Below the pieces are notes generated by a model. The model saw only the letters and a program-made list of their open reading frames with translations, did no database searches and was not told the DNA's origin. Both the position numbers and the translations under genes were made by a program. Below are positions 17,297-27,366 of a stretch of DNA of 64,000 nucleotides, piece by piece. Location: positions 124,001 to 188,000 of the forward strand of contig CAVUJV010000025.1 in assembly GCA_963741845.1 (NCBI GenBank), in the 5' to 3' direction. The stretch comes from Roseiarcus sp963741845 (GTDB taxonomy: Bacteria; Pseudomonadota; Alphaproteobacteria; Rhizobiales; Beijerinckiaceae). Position 1 is the first letter of the stretch. The number at the start of each line of letters is the position of its first letter.

Positions 17297-17947
17297 GTCA
17301 CGGAGAGCGCGCGGAGGACATCGAAGCGGAGAAAGCTATCCCGGCCGCAGCAGGGCGTCCGAAAAACGCTCGTCATCGCCTGCGGCGCGCTGGCGCGGGA
17401 AGTTCTGGCGCTGAAGCTGCCGCTCGACCTCGTCTGCCTGCCCGCCAGCCTGCATAACCGTCCCGAGCGCATCCCGGAGGCGATGCGGGCGAAGATCCGC
17501 GCCAACCGCGCGGCCTACGACGAGATCCTCTGCCTCTATGCCGACTGCGGCACGGGCGGCGCGCTCGACGCGGTGCTCAACGAGGAAGGCGTGCGGCGGA
17601 TCGACGGGCCGCATTGCTACGCTTTCTATGCGGGCGAGGCGGTCTTCGACGCGCTCGCCGAGGAAGAGCCCGGCACGTTCTACCTGACCGACTTCCTCGT
17701 CCGCCATTTCGACGCGCTGGTGATCCGGGGGCTCGGCCTCGACCGCTACCCTCAGCTGCGCGACGATTATTTCGGCGCCTACAGGCGCGTCGTCTATCTG
17801 GCGCAGGTCGACGATCCCGCGACGACCGCGAAGGCCGAGGCCGCCGCCGAGCGGCTCGGGCTCGCCTTCGAGCGTCGCTTCACGGGCCTTGGCGGCCTCG
17901 CGTCGTTCCTGAACGCCGCGCAAGAGAAAGAGCCATGGCGAGCCTGA
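17291..17947 (+). CDS. DUF1638 protein
   Basis: This protein of about 218 residues belongs to DUF1638, a family of unknown function often found near corrinoid methyltransferase genes, including in methanogens. Conserved-looking elements are V-I-A-C-G-A-L at the start, C-L-P-A-S-L-H-N-R-P, the Y-A-D-C-G-T-G-G loop, and D-G-P-H-C-Y-A-F-Y-A-G, with cysteines and histidine that could bind a metal or cofactor. Homology begins near 17360; ATG 17291 falls inside the palindromic repeat, so about 23 N-terminal residues may be repeat-derived. Its 3' end overlaps the next gene by 13 bases. Confidence 0.85.
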   Translation: MTVTESARRTSKRRKLSRPQQGVRKTLVIACGALAREVLALKLPLDLVCLPASLHNRPERIPEAMRAKIRANRAAYDEILCLYADCGTGGALDAVLNEEGVRRIDGPHCYAFYAGEAVFDALAEEEPGTFYLTDFLVRHFDALVIRGLGLDRYPQLRDDYFGAYRRVVYLAQVDDPATTAKAEAAAERLGLAFERRFTGLGGLASFLNAAQEKEPWRA

Positions 17948-18240
17948 TCACCCTCTACTGGCGCGACATCCCGAGCCAGGTCATCGCGAAATCCGGCCGG
18001 CAGACGGCCAAGCGCGAACTCTCCGAACGCTTCATCCGCGCCATCGACGCCGCCGCCATGCACGCGGGCGCGAAGAGCGCCGACGCCTATCTGGAGGACT
18101 GGCGGCGCAGCGACCCGGTCCCCTGCGGCGACGATCTCGAAGCGGAGGCCGAGGCCGCCGCCGGGCGCCTCGAAGCCGAGTACGACACCCACCGCCTCGC
18201 CGTGCTGGCGAAGCACGACGGACGCGAAAGCGCGGGGTGA
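17935..18240 (+). CDS. Small 'virulence factor' family protein
   Basis: This 101-residue protein matches the small Virulence_fact family: it starts I-T-L-Y-W-R-D-I-P-S-Q-V and continues with a basic helix and an acidic C-terminal half. The family name is historical and no biochemical role is established. In related bacteria it occurs with corrinoid protein, DUF1638 and RACo-type genes, so it probably belongs to the same methyl-transfer process. It overlaps the end of DUF1638 by 13 bases. Confidence 0.82.
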   Translation: MASLITLYWRDIPSQVIAKSGRQTAKRELSERFIRAIDAAAMHAGAKSADAYLEDWRRSDPVPCGDDLEAEAEAAAGRLEAEYDTHRLAVLAKHDGRESAG

Positions 18241-18334
18241 GCCGGGCCCGTCCGGGTTCCCGCCCAGGCGTTGCGCCGTCCTGCGCGCCCAAGCGGCGAC
18301 GAAATCCGCTTGCGTGCGACCGCCTCCTCCTCCA

Positions 18335-20381
18335 ATGAGCGGCCTCTTCGAACCCCGGTTTCGCCTCTTGACCCAACACCGCGTCGTCTTCACGCCTTCC
18401 GGAAAGCGCGGCGATTTCGCCGACGATGTGACCGTGCTCGCAGCGGCGCGCGCGCTCGGCGTCGATCTCGATTCGGTCTGCGGCGGGCGCGGCATTTGCG
18501 GGCGCTGCCAGATCGACGTGGCGGAGGGCCATTTCGCCAAGCACGGGCTCGAACTCGGCCGCCGACCACGCGAGCGCATGGAACGCGGTGGAGCAGCGCT
18601 ATGCGGACAAGCGCGGCGCGCTGCCGCCCGGCCGCAGGCTCGGCTGTCAGGCGAAGATCTGCGGCGATCTCGTCGTGGACGTGCCGCCCGAGAGCCAGGT
18701 CCATCGGCAGGTCGTGCGCAAGCGCGCCGAGGAGCATCCGATCGCCATCGATCCGGTCGTGCGCCTCCACTATGTCGAGGTGCGCGAGCCGGACATGCAC
18801 GAGCCGGCGAGCGACTTCCGCCGCCTCTCGGAGGCGCTGGCCGGGCAATGGGGCCTCGCCGACATCCGGGCCGATCTCGCCGTGCTCAAGGGCCTGCAGA
18901 AGACTTTGCGCGCGGGCGGATGGACCGCGACGGTCGCTTTGCGCAAGGGGCGCGACATCGTCGCCGTCGCGCCCGGCTTCTCGGAGCGCGCCTTCGGCGT
19001 CGCGATCGACGTCGGCTCGACGACCATCGCGGCGCATCTCTGCGATCTGGCGACAGGCGCCGTGCTCGCCTCGGTCGGCGCGATGAATCCGCAGATCCGC
19101 TTCGGCGAGGATCTGATGAGCCGCGTCTCCTATGTGATGATGAATCCGGGCGGCGACACGGAACTGACGCGCGCGGTGCGCGAGGCGATGAACGCGCTGA
19201 TCGGCGAAGCGGCGAAAGAGGCGGGCGTCGAACGCCATGAGATTTTCGAGGTCACGCTCGTCGGCAATCCGATCATGCATCATCTCGTGCTCGGCCTCGA
19301 CCCGACGGAGCTAGGCGGCGCGCCCTTCGCGCTGACCATCGACGGCGCTTGCGACGTGCGCGCCCGAGAACTGGGGCTCGACATCGCGCCGGGCGCCTTC
19401 GTCTACGCCCTGCCCTGCATCGCGGGCCATGTCGGCGCGGACACGGCGGGAGTCGTGCTTGCGGAGGCGCCCTATCGCAGCGAAGAGCTGACGCTGCTCG
19501 TCGATGTCGGCACCAACGCCGAGATCGTGTTCGGCAATCGCGAACGCCTGCTCGCCTGCTCCTCGCCGACGGGGCCAGCTTTCGAGGGCGCGCAGATCTC
19601 CTGCGGCCAGCGCGCGGCGCCGGGCGCGATCGAGCGGGTGCGCATCGACCGCGAGACGCTGGAGCCCCGCTTCAGGGTGATCGGCTCGGACCTCTGGTCC
19701 GACGAGCCGGGCTTCGCGGAGGCGACGGAAAGTCTCGGCGTCACCGGCGTCTGCGGCTCCGGGATCATCGAGGCCATCGCGGAAATGTATCTCGCCGGAA
19801 TCCTCTCGCGGGACGGCGTGATCGACGGCGCGCTCGCCGAGCGCAATCCTCGCATCGAGGCGGTCGGGCGCACCTTCGCCTATGTGCTGAACGAAGGCCC
19901 GCCGCGCCTCCTCATCTATCAGACGGACGTGCGCGCGATTCAGCTCGCCAAGGCCGCGCTCTACGCCGGCGCGAAGCTGCTCATCGAGCGGCGAGGCGAT
20001 CAAGCGCCCCAGCGCGTCACGCTCGCGGGCGCCTTCGGCAGCCATATCGACCCGACTTACGCGATGGTCCTCGGCCTCATTCCCGACTGCGCTCTCGACA
20101 AGGTCACAAGCGCCGGCAACGCGGCCGGGACCGGCGCGCGCATCGCCCTTCTCAATCTCGCCGCGCGCGCGGAGATCGAAGGCGTGGCGCGCTCAATCGA
20201 GAAGATCGAGACCGCGATCGAGCCGAACTTCCAGAGCCTGTTCGTCGCGGCGATGGCGATTCCCAACAAGCATGACCCGTTTCCCAATCTCGCCCGCGCG
20301 GTCACGCTGCCGGCGGCGAAAGAGGCAAGCGAATCGGGCGGCCGTCGGCGCCGGCGCGCCGGACGCGCGGAGAGCGGCTGA
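18335..20381 (+). pseudogene. RACo-type corrinoid activation protein (ferredoxin plus ASKHA ATPase), one frameshift
   Basis: This approximately 680-residue protein has an N-terminal [2Fe-2S] domain with C-G-G-R-G-I-C-G-R-C and a last ligand in L-G-C-Q-A-K-I-C, a linker, then a DUF4445/ASKHA region starting V-A-I-D-V-G-S-T-T and including D-V-G-T-N-A-E and C-G-S-G-I-I-E. RACo proteins use ATP to reduce oxidised Co(II) corrinoid back to Co(I). A one-base break near 18561 separates the first three cysteines from the fourth; the reading frames on both sides are conserved, so a sequencing error is likely. Its stop overlaps the next start as TGATG. Confidence 0.85.
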
Positions 20382-21668
20382 TGCCCGGCCTCCTCACGAA
20401 AGGCGACGACCTCGCCGCCGTCATGGCGCGGCTCGATGCGCTCACGAACTGGGAGAACCGGCCGCGCAACATGATGCGCGTCGGGCTCGAGGCGATGCGC
20501 GACCTGATGCGCCGCCTCGGCGACCCCCACAGGGCGTTCCGCTGCGTTCATGTCAGCGGCACCAAGGGCAAGGGCTCCGTCTCGGCGCTGATCGAGGCGG
20601 GACTCATGCGCGGCGGCCTCAAGGTCGGCCGCTACGGGTCTCCCCATGTCGTGCGCGTCAACGAGCGCGTCAGCCTCGATGGCCGCGACGTGGACGACGC
20701 GACGCTGGCGCGCGCGCTTGGCCACGCCCTCGACGCCTATGAGGACGCGCGGCGTGAGCGCACGGATGCGGCCGATGCGACCTGGTTCGACCTGCTCACC
20801 TCCGCCGCCTTCCTGATCTTCCGCGAGGCGCAAGTCGAATGGGCGGCGGTCGAAGTGGGCCTCGGCGGCCGGCTCGAATTCGACGAATGTGGTCCACGGC
20901 GAGGTCGCGATCCTCACCAATGTCGAGCTCGAACATACGGAAATTCTCGGCAAGACGCGCGCCGTCATCGCGGGCGAGAAGGCGGGCATCCTGAAACCGG
21001 GCGCGACGCTGGTCACGACGCTCGCCGCCGGGGACGAGGCGGGCCGGGTCGCGCAGGCGACCGCCGAAGCGCTCGGCTGCCGGATCCTGCGCGTCGATGT
21101 TCCCGAAGAGGCGACGATCGAGGAAACCAATGTCGCGCTCGCGGCCGAAGCGCTCGACGAACTCGGCCGCCGGGGCGTCATGACCCGCGCGGGCAAGCCG
21201 TTGAGCGCCGATCTCCTCGACGCGGGCGCGCGCACTGCGGCGCATCTTGTCGGCCGCATGGACAGGATCGATGTCGCGGGCGTCCCGGTCGTGTTCGACG
21301 GCGCGCATGTTCCCTTCAACATCGCCCGCGTGCTGCACGACCTGTCGCTTCTGCCGGACCTTGCCGGACCCTGCGTCGCCGTCGTCGCGCTGGCGTCCGA
21401 CAAGGACGCCGCCGGATTCATCGGCGAACTCGGGCGCAAAGCGCGGCACATCGTGTTCACGGAGCTTCCCTCGTCGAACAGGGGACGGCCCGCGACGGAA
21501 CTTGCCGCGCTGGCGGCTTCGCTCGGCCTCGAGGCCGAGACCGAACCGGACCCGCATCGCGCCTTCCGCCGCGGCCTCGCGCTCGCGCATGAGAGCGGGG
21601 CGTGGCTTCTGGTGACGGGCTCGCTCTATCTCGTGGGGGCGTTGCGGGGAGATGAGGCGCCGCTGTAG
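20381..21668 (+). pseudogene. folC: FolC-like folylpolyglutamate/dihydrofolate synthase, one frameshift
   Basis: This approximately 428-residue Mur-ligase-family protein has the P-loop G-T-K-G-K-G-S near residue 60, V-G-L-G-G-R-L near 163, then after a one-base break at about 20878 S-T-N-V-V-H, L-E-H-T-E-I-L-G-K-T and F-D-G-A-H. FolC adds glutamates to tetrahydrofolate or glutamate to dihydropteroate. Being translationally coupled to the RACo-type gene, it may serve the folate acceptor of the corrinoid system rather than being the housekeeping copy. Which of these is true cannot be seen here. Confidence 0.82.
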
Positions 21669-21678
21669 GCTTGGCGCC

Positions 21679-21966
21679 TCACCCGGCGAGCTTCTGCAGA
21701 TAGTCCCAGGAGTAAAGGCCGGTGTCGTGTCCGTCGTCGAAGATGATCCGGATCGCGTAATTGCCGACCGGCTCCACGCCGACGATGGCGACATTTTCCT
21801 TGCCGCGCACGATCACCTTCTGCGACGGCGAATGGCCCTGCACCTCGGCGCTCGGGCTTTCGACGCGCAGGCGCTCGGCGGCAAGGCGGATCTTGCGTCC
21901 GTCGTCGAAGGCGACTTCGAGGATGCGCCCCTTTTCGCTGACGACGATGTCGGTCGGCCAGGCCAT
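21679..21966 (-). CDS. DUF971 protein (GBBH-like N-terminal domain)
   Basis: This 95-residue protein is a stand-alone DUF971 domain, the small beta-rich domain also found at the N-terminus of gamma-butyrobetaine hydroxylase. Typical features are the strand L-E-V-A-F-D-D-G-R-K-I-R-L and the end I-I-F-D-D-G-H-D-T-G-L-Y-S-W-D-Y-L. In proteobacteria it is commonly next to Mrp/ApbC, as here (14-base gap), suggesting a role in iron-sulfur cluster biology. ATG 21966 is preferred over TTG 21984 because of GAGAGG upstream. Confidence 0.9.
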   Translation of the reverse strand: MAWPTDIVVSEKGRILEVAFDDGRKIRLAAERLRVESPSAEVQGHSPSQKVIVRGKENVAIVGVEPVGNYAIRIIFDDGHDTGLYSWDYLQKLAG

Positions 21967-21980
21967 CAGCCGCGCCTCTC

Positions 21981-23129
21981 TCAAACGATTCGGATGCGCG
22001 GCGCGGGCCGCGCGGTCGCGCCGGCGTCGAGCGATTCCATCACATGCGCCGCAATGTCGAGATAGGCCTGCGCCTGCGGACTGCCCGGCATGGTCGCGAC
22101 CACCGGCCGGCCCGAGTCGGAATGTTCACGCACCGCCATGTCGAGCGGCACTTCGCCGAGGAACGGCGTCCCGAGCTTCTCAGCCTCGCGGCGCGCCCCG
22201 CCATGGGCGAATATGTCCGAACGCGTCCCGCAATGCGGGCAGACGAAATAGCTCATGTTCTCGACGACGCCGAGCAGCGGCACCTGCACCTGCTTGAACA
22301 TCGAGACGCCGCGCCGCGCGTCGATCAGCGCGAGATCCTGCGGCGTCGAGACGATCACCGCGCCGCTCAGCGGCACATTCTGCGCCATGGTGAGCTGCGT
22401 GTCGCCCGTGCCGGGCGGCATGTCGACGACGAGGATGTCGAGCTCGCCCCACACCACTTCGCGCAGAAGCTGGTTCAGCGCCGACATCACCATCGGGCCG
22501 CGCCAGATCACCGGCGCGCCTTCGTCGACGAGGAAGCCGATCGACATGACCCTGACGCCGTAAGCCTCCAGCGGCATGAGCTTCTGGCCGTCGGGTCCGA
22601 GGCCGGGCTTCTGGGTGAGGCCGAACAGTTTTGGCATCGAGGGGCCGAACAGGTCCGCGTCCATCACGCCGACCTTCCAGCCGAGCTTGGCGAGCGCCAC
22701 GGCGAGATTGCAGGCGACGGTGGACTTGCCGACGCCGCCCTTGCCGGAGGCGACGGCGACGATGCGCTTGACGCCGGAAATCGGCGTGCCCCGCTGGCCG
22801 GGCCGTCCCTGCGCGCCCTGCGGTCCATGCCCATGGCCATGCCCGCCATGGCCCTGCTGTGCGCCGCCCGCGACCGCGCGGGCCGACTCGGCCGTCAGCG
22901 TCACGACCGCGCCGGACACTCCGGGAACCGCCTTGATCGCCGCCTCGGCGGAGGCGCGCATCGGCTCCATCGCCTTCGCATTGGCGGGATCGATGAGGAT
23001 CGCGACGAACACCTTGCCGTCCTCGCGGATCGTGAGGCCGGAGATCGCGCCGGACTGCGGCAGCGGCGTTCGCCCATCCGGGCCGCCGACCTTCGCCAGC
23101 GCCGCCAGCACGTCTTCCGTAGACGCCAT
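21981..23129 (-). CDS. mrp: Mrp/ApbC iron-sulfur carrier P-loop ATPase
   Basis: This approximately 382-residue cytosolic protein has an N-terminal DUF59/MIP18-like domain (residues about 1-85), a His/Gly-rich linker (H-G-G-H-G-H-G-H-G), and the Mrp ATPase with G-K-G-G-V-G-K-S-T, V-D-M-P-P-G-T-G-D and the cluster-binding C-P-H-C. It carries and delivers [4Fe-4S] clusters. ATG 23129 is taken as start; the upstream TTG adds only two residues. It is co-directional with the DUF971 gene. Confidence 0.93.
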   Translation of the reverse strand: MASTEDVLAALAKVGGPDGRTPLPQSGAISGLTIREDGKVFVAILIDPANAKAMEPMRASAEAAIKAVPGVSGAVVTLTAESARAVAGGAQQGHGGHGHGHGPQGAQGRPGQRGTPISGVKRIVAVASGKGGVGKSTVACNLAVALAKLGWKVGVMDADLFGPSMPKLFGLTQKPGLGPDGQKLMPLEAYGVRVMSIGFLVDEGAPVIWRGPMVMSALNQLLREVVWGELDILVVDMPPGTGDTQLTMAQNVPLSGAVIVSTPQDLALIDARRGVSMFKQVQVPLLGVVENMSYFVCPHCGTRSDIFAHGGARREAEKLGTPFLGEVPLDMAVREHSDSGRPVVATMPGSPQAQAYLDIAAHVMESLDAGATARPAPRIRIV

Positions 23130-23211
23130 GTTCAATCCTCGCCTTCACGCGCGCCCCGAACCCCGGCGCGGCCCCTCACATAGGGACTCCGGAGCCGCGG
23201 GGAAAGCCTCC

Positions 23212-23997
23212 TCAGGGGGCGTCGATATGGGCGAGAGCGTCGCGCATCGGTTCGCTCTGCACCTGGATGAAGCCGTCGAGGGGCCTGTCGAACTCGACGA
23301 TGAAATAAATGGCCGAGGCGACGCACAAAGCGCAGATCAGGATTGTCAGATGCACGACCACATTACGCGGCGCGATCAGGCCGAACACGCCGAAAACGAT
23401 GGCGAGCCATCCGCACATCGCGAGAAGCAGAGGCCAGGAGATCGTGTCATGCGCCGTCTCGATGATGAGCCGCCGCGCCCGCAGCGTTTCGTTCATCTGG
23501 GCTTCGAGCGAGTTGACGAGCCGCTGGTGGAACGTGTCCGGAGGGTCGAGCCGTTGAATCGACGTATCGACGAAGATCAGCATGGCGCCAAGCTGCTGCC
23601 TCTCGATCCCGGTCTGCTCCGGGAATTTCGGATAGTTCCCCGCCGGCTGCGGCTCGTCCCTCCAGGTGTCGGCGATGACGGCGGCGACATATTCGCGCAG
23701 TTTCCGCCGGATGGGCTCGGCCTCGTCGCCATATTGGCGAAGCCGCGTGTCGAGCCCGGTGATGTCGCCCGCGAAGGAGCGCACGCGGCTGTCGAACGTG
23801 TCGAACGAGCCCTTCACCTCCGACAGGAGAAGGCTCAGCACGAGCGCGGTGAAGGTGACGAGGATCGAGACCACGAGCCGGACATGGTCGATCGTCTGGC
23901 TGCTCTTGTGCTTCTCCCCCAACAGGCCGTGCAGAAACAGGCCGATCCCGGCCGCGCACAGGAGCAGGAGAAGGATAACGAAGACGAGTTCGACCAT
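23212..23997 (-). CDS. DUF4239 (bestrophin-like) membrane protein
   Basis: This 261-residue membrane protein has two hydrophobic segments at the N-terminus (residues about 3-25 and 42-60), a soluble middle of about 115 residues, and two segments near the C-terminus, which is the DUF4239 arrangement. The family is sometimes labelled bestrophin-like but its function is not established. L-D-T-R-L-R-Q-Y-G and E-T-A-H-D-T-I-S-W-P are family-like motifs. It lies downstream of ppc on the same strand with a 57-base gap. Confidence 0.8.
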   Translation of the reverse strand: MVELVFVILLLLLCAAGIGLFLHGLLGEKHKSSQTIDHVRLVVSILVTFTALVLSLLLSEVKGSFDTFDSRVRSFAGDITGLDTRLRQYGDEAEPIRRKLREYVAAVIADTWRDEPQPAGNYPKFPEQTGIERQQLGAMLIFVDTSIQRLDPPDTFHQRLVNSLEAQMNETLRARRLIIETAHDTISWPLLLAMCGWLAIVFGVFGLIAPRNVVVHLTILICALCVASAIYFIVEFDRPLDGFIQVQSEPMRDALAHIDAP

Positions 23998-24054
23998 CGT
24001 AAGGCATCCGGCGAGATTTGCGGACTCAGCCCGCGGATGGCAAGCCCGCGCTCC

Positions 24055-26828
24055 TCACCCGCTGTTCCGCAGGCCCGCCGAAACGCCATTGATCGTGAGC
24101 TGGATGCCCGTCAGCACCTTCTCGCTGGACGCGCGGGCGCGGTAGAGCTTGAGCAGTTCGACCTGCACGTGGTTCAGCGGATCGAGATAAGGGAAGCGGT
24201 TCTGGATCGAGCGTTCGAGCAGCGGGTTGCTGTCGAGCAGATGCGACTGCTCCATGATCGCATTGAGCGCCTCGACGGAATCGCGCCATTCCTGCGCGAT
24301 GCGGGCGAAGATTCTTTCGCGCAGCTGCACCTCGTCGCAGAGTTTGGCGTAGCGAGAGGCGATCGCGAGGCTCGACTTCGAGAGCACCATGTCCATGTTG
24401 GAGAGCTGGGTGCGGAAGAAGGGCCAGCGCCTGTACATGGCGCGCAGCGCCGCGAGGCCGCCCTCGGGATGGGCCGCGAGATAGGCCTTCACCGCCGAGC
24501 CGAAGCCGAACCAGCCCGGCAGCATGAGCCGGCACTGCGCCCAGGAGAAGACCCACGGAATCGCGCGCAGGTCCGAGATGGCGGTCGTCTTCTTGCGCGA
24601 GGCGGGACGCGAGCCGATGTTGAGGCTCGCGATCTCGGTGATGACGGTCGAGGCCCAGAAATAGCGCTCGAACCCTTCCGTCTCGTAGACGAGGCCGCGA
24701 TAGGCCGAATAGGCGCTCTGCGACAGTTCCTCCATCGTCTCCAGAAAGGCCGGGTCGGGCGCCGGGCTTTCGTCCTGCAGAAGCGTCGCCTCCAGCGTCG
24801 CGGAGACGAGCGTCTCGAGATTGCGGCGGCCGACGTCCGGATTGGAATATTTGCTGGAGATGATTTCGCCCTGCTCGGTGATGCGGATCTGCCCCTGCAC
24901 GGCGCCGCCGGGCTGGGCGAGGATCGCGTCGTAGCTCGGTCCGCCGCCGCGCCCCACCGAGCCGCCGCGGCCGTGGAACAGGCGGATGCGCACGCCGTGC
25001 CTGCGGAACACGTCCACGAGTCCGATCTCGGCCTTGTAGAGCTCCCAGCCGGAGGTGACGAAGCCGCCGTCCTTGTTGGAATCGGAATAGCCGAGCATCA
25101 CCTCCTGCTCGCCGCCCTGTGAATCGACGAGCCTGCGGTATTCGGGGATGGAGAGAAGCGCATCCATCACGCCGACGCAGGCGCGAAGGTCGGCGATCGT
25201 CTCGAACAAAGGCACGACCGCGAGCGCGGCCGAGCCGTCGGCGCCGACGAGGCCCACTTCCTTCAGAAGCAGCGCAAGCTCCAGCATGTCGGAGACGCTG
25301 TCGGTCTTGGAGATGATCGAGGTGCGGATCGCGCCGGCGCCATACTTCCTGCGGAGCGCCGCGGCGGCGCGGAAAATCGCGAGTTCGCCCTCCGTCTCCT
25401 CGCCATATTGGATGAAGGGCGAGACGAGCGGGCGGGGCGAAACAAGCTCGCTCCGCAGAAGCGCGACGCGCTCCGCCTCGCCCAGCGCCCTGTAGTCGAG
25501 GCCGGGCGATGCGGCGGCGAGGATTTCCGCGACCGTGCGCTCGTGCACGTCCGAATTCTGCCTGAGGTCGATCGGCCCGAGGTGGAAGCCGAAGACATCG
25601 ACCGCGCGCTGGAGCGACCGCAGGCGCCCGCGCGCGACAATGCCCGCGCCCGTCGCCTTCAGCGACTGCGCGATGATCGCGAGATCGGCGCCGAACGCCT
25701 GCGCGCTCGCATAAGGCGGCAGGTCCACGACCGACTGCCGGGGCGCGATCACATGGTCGAGCTCGCGCGCGGTCCTGGAGAGGCGCGAATAGAGGCCGGT
25801 GAGCGCGCGGCGATAAGGCTCGTCGCGACGCGCGGCGGCGGAATTGCCCGCAGCGTCCGCGAGCGCCGCGAGCTCCTTCGTCACGGGCGTCAAGGTCGAG
25901 GCGAGCGACAGTTCGGCGCCAAGCTCGTGCAGTTCGTCGAGATAGTGGCCGAGGGCGCGCGCGCTCTGCTGGCGCATCGCTTCGTTGAGCACGTCGGCGG
26001 TGACGAAGGGATTGCCGTCGCGGTCGCCGCCGATCCAGGAGCCGACGCGCAGGAACGAAGCAATCGGCTTCGTGCGGGTCTCGCCCGACAGCGCGTCGAT
26101 GCGGTCCTCGATTGCGCCATAGATGCGCGGCAGTTCGCGGAAGAACGTGTAGTCGTAATAGGAAAGGCCGTTCGCGACTTCGTCGATCACCTTGAGCCGC
26201 GTCTGGCGCAGCATGTTCGTGCGCCAGAGGATGAGCACCGCGCGCCTGAGCTTCTCCTCGTTCGTCGCCAGTTCGATCGCGTCCGCGGCGCGGTCTCGCT
26301 CGTCGAGGAGCGTGGCGATCTCGAGCTCCCGCGTGAGCGTGCTCTTGCGCCGGACCTCGGTCGGATGGGCGGTGAGGACGGGGCTGACCAGCGCGCCGTC
26401 GAAGAAGGCTTCGAGGGCCTCCGGCTCGACGCCCGTCTCGCGCGTGCGCTGAAAGGCGAAGGCGAGCGAGCCGGGCGCGGCGGCGACCCCGCCGCCTTAT
26501 GCGCGCGGTTGCGCCGGATATGGTGCTGATCCTCGGCGATATTGGAAAGGTGCGAGAAATAGCTGAAGGCGCGCACGATCGCGAGCGTCTGCTCGGCGCT
26601 CAACGAGTTGAGCGTCGCCTCCAGTTCGCGCCGGGCGGCCGGCTCGTTGTTGCGATGGAAGCGGATCGAGGCCTGGCGAATCTGCTCGACGAGGCCGAAG
26701 GTCTCCTCGCCCTCCTGCTCCCGAACCGTATCGCCGAGGATGCGGCCGAGCAGACGGATGTCCTCGCGCAGCGGACGGTCCTTGTCCGCGTCGTCGTCTT
26801 CGAGGGGGATCTGCTGGGCGAAGGCCAT
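24055..26828 (-). pseudogene. ppc: Phosphoenolpyruvate carboxylase, one frameshift
   Basis: This approximately 924-residue enzyme makes oxaloacetate from PEP and bicarbonate, refilling the TCA cycle and, in methylotrophs, feeding the serine cycle. Catalytic motifs are T-A-H-P-T-E near residue 150, G-Y-S-D-S-N-K-D-G-G, F-H-G-R-G-G-S-V-G-R-G-G-G-P and the C-terminal G-L-R-N-S-G. The frame breaks near 26491 in a G run (CCCC on the plus strand): one more G would restore H-K-A-A-G-V-A-A-A-P-G. That is a typical homopolymer error, so the gene is probably intact in the organism. Start ATG 26828 follows the family N-terminus. Confidence 0.9.
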
Positions 26829-26943
26829 GGGCTCGTTCCGTACGCTTGCGGGCTTCTGCTTGAGGCGGCGGCTTTAGACCAAAGCCGCCGCGATGGACAA
26901 GGAAGCAATTGCCGGACCATCGCGGCGCTTGCACGCCCTTCCG

Positions 26944-27366
26944 TCAGCGCGACGGCGGCCTGTGTCCCATGGGCGGCTGCGCCGCCACCGCAAGCCGCGC
27001 CCTGAGCGCGGCCGGCGTCCTTCAGCTCACACTCGTAGACACGAGCGTCCGCCAGCCCATCGCGGCATAGGCCGCGAGGGTCCTTTCGTCCCGCGCGCGG
27101 TTGCGGGCGATCTTGTCCCGCCAGTAGTCCGCGTTGGCCTTCGGCATGCGGGCGCCGCGCGGGCAATCGTGGCCGTGCCAGAAGCAGCCATGCACAAAAA
27201 TCGCGAGCTTGCGGCCGGCGTAAACAATGTCCGGCTTGCCCGGCAGGTCGGCGCGATTGAGCCGGTATCCCGGCGCGATGTCCCGAAGCAGCTTCCGAAC
27301 GGCAAGCTCCGGCCCCGTGTCGCGCGATTTCACCGCGCGCATGACGGCGGAGCGGTCGTAGGTCAT
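26944..27366 (-). pseudogene. vsr: Vsr very-short-patch repair endonuclease, two compensating frameshifts
   Basis: Vsr nicks next to T in T:G mismatches arising from deaminated 5-methylcytosine. The N-terminal M-R-A-V-K-S-R-D-T-G-P-E-L and the zinc/active-site region F-V-H-G-C-F-W-H-G-H-D-C are in the first frame. Near 27038 a base is missing before Y-E-C-E-L-K-D, and near 27018 an extra base precedes A-A-L-R-A-R-L. Repaired, the protein is about 140 residues, normal for Vsr. Its start overlaps the dcm stop by four bases, coupling repair to the methyltransferase that creates the need for it. Confidence 0.85.

Noticed and set aside
22576..25122. Very long open frame on the plus strand opposite mrp, DUF4239 and ppc
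   Set aside because: It is antisense to three recognised genes, is Arg/His-rich and has no domain; it is a GC-skew shadow.
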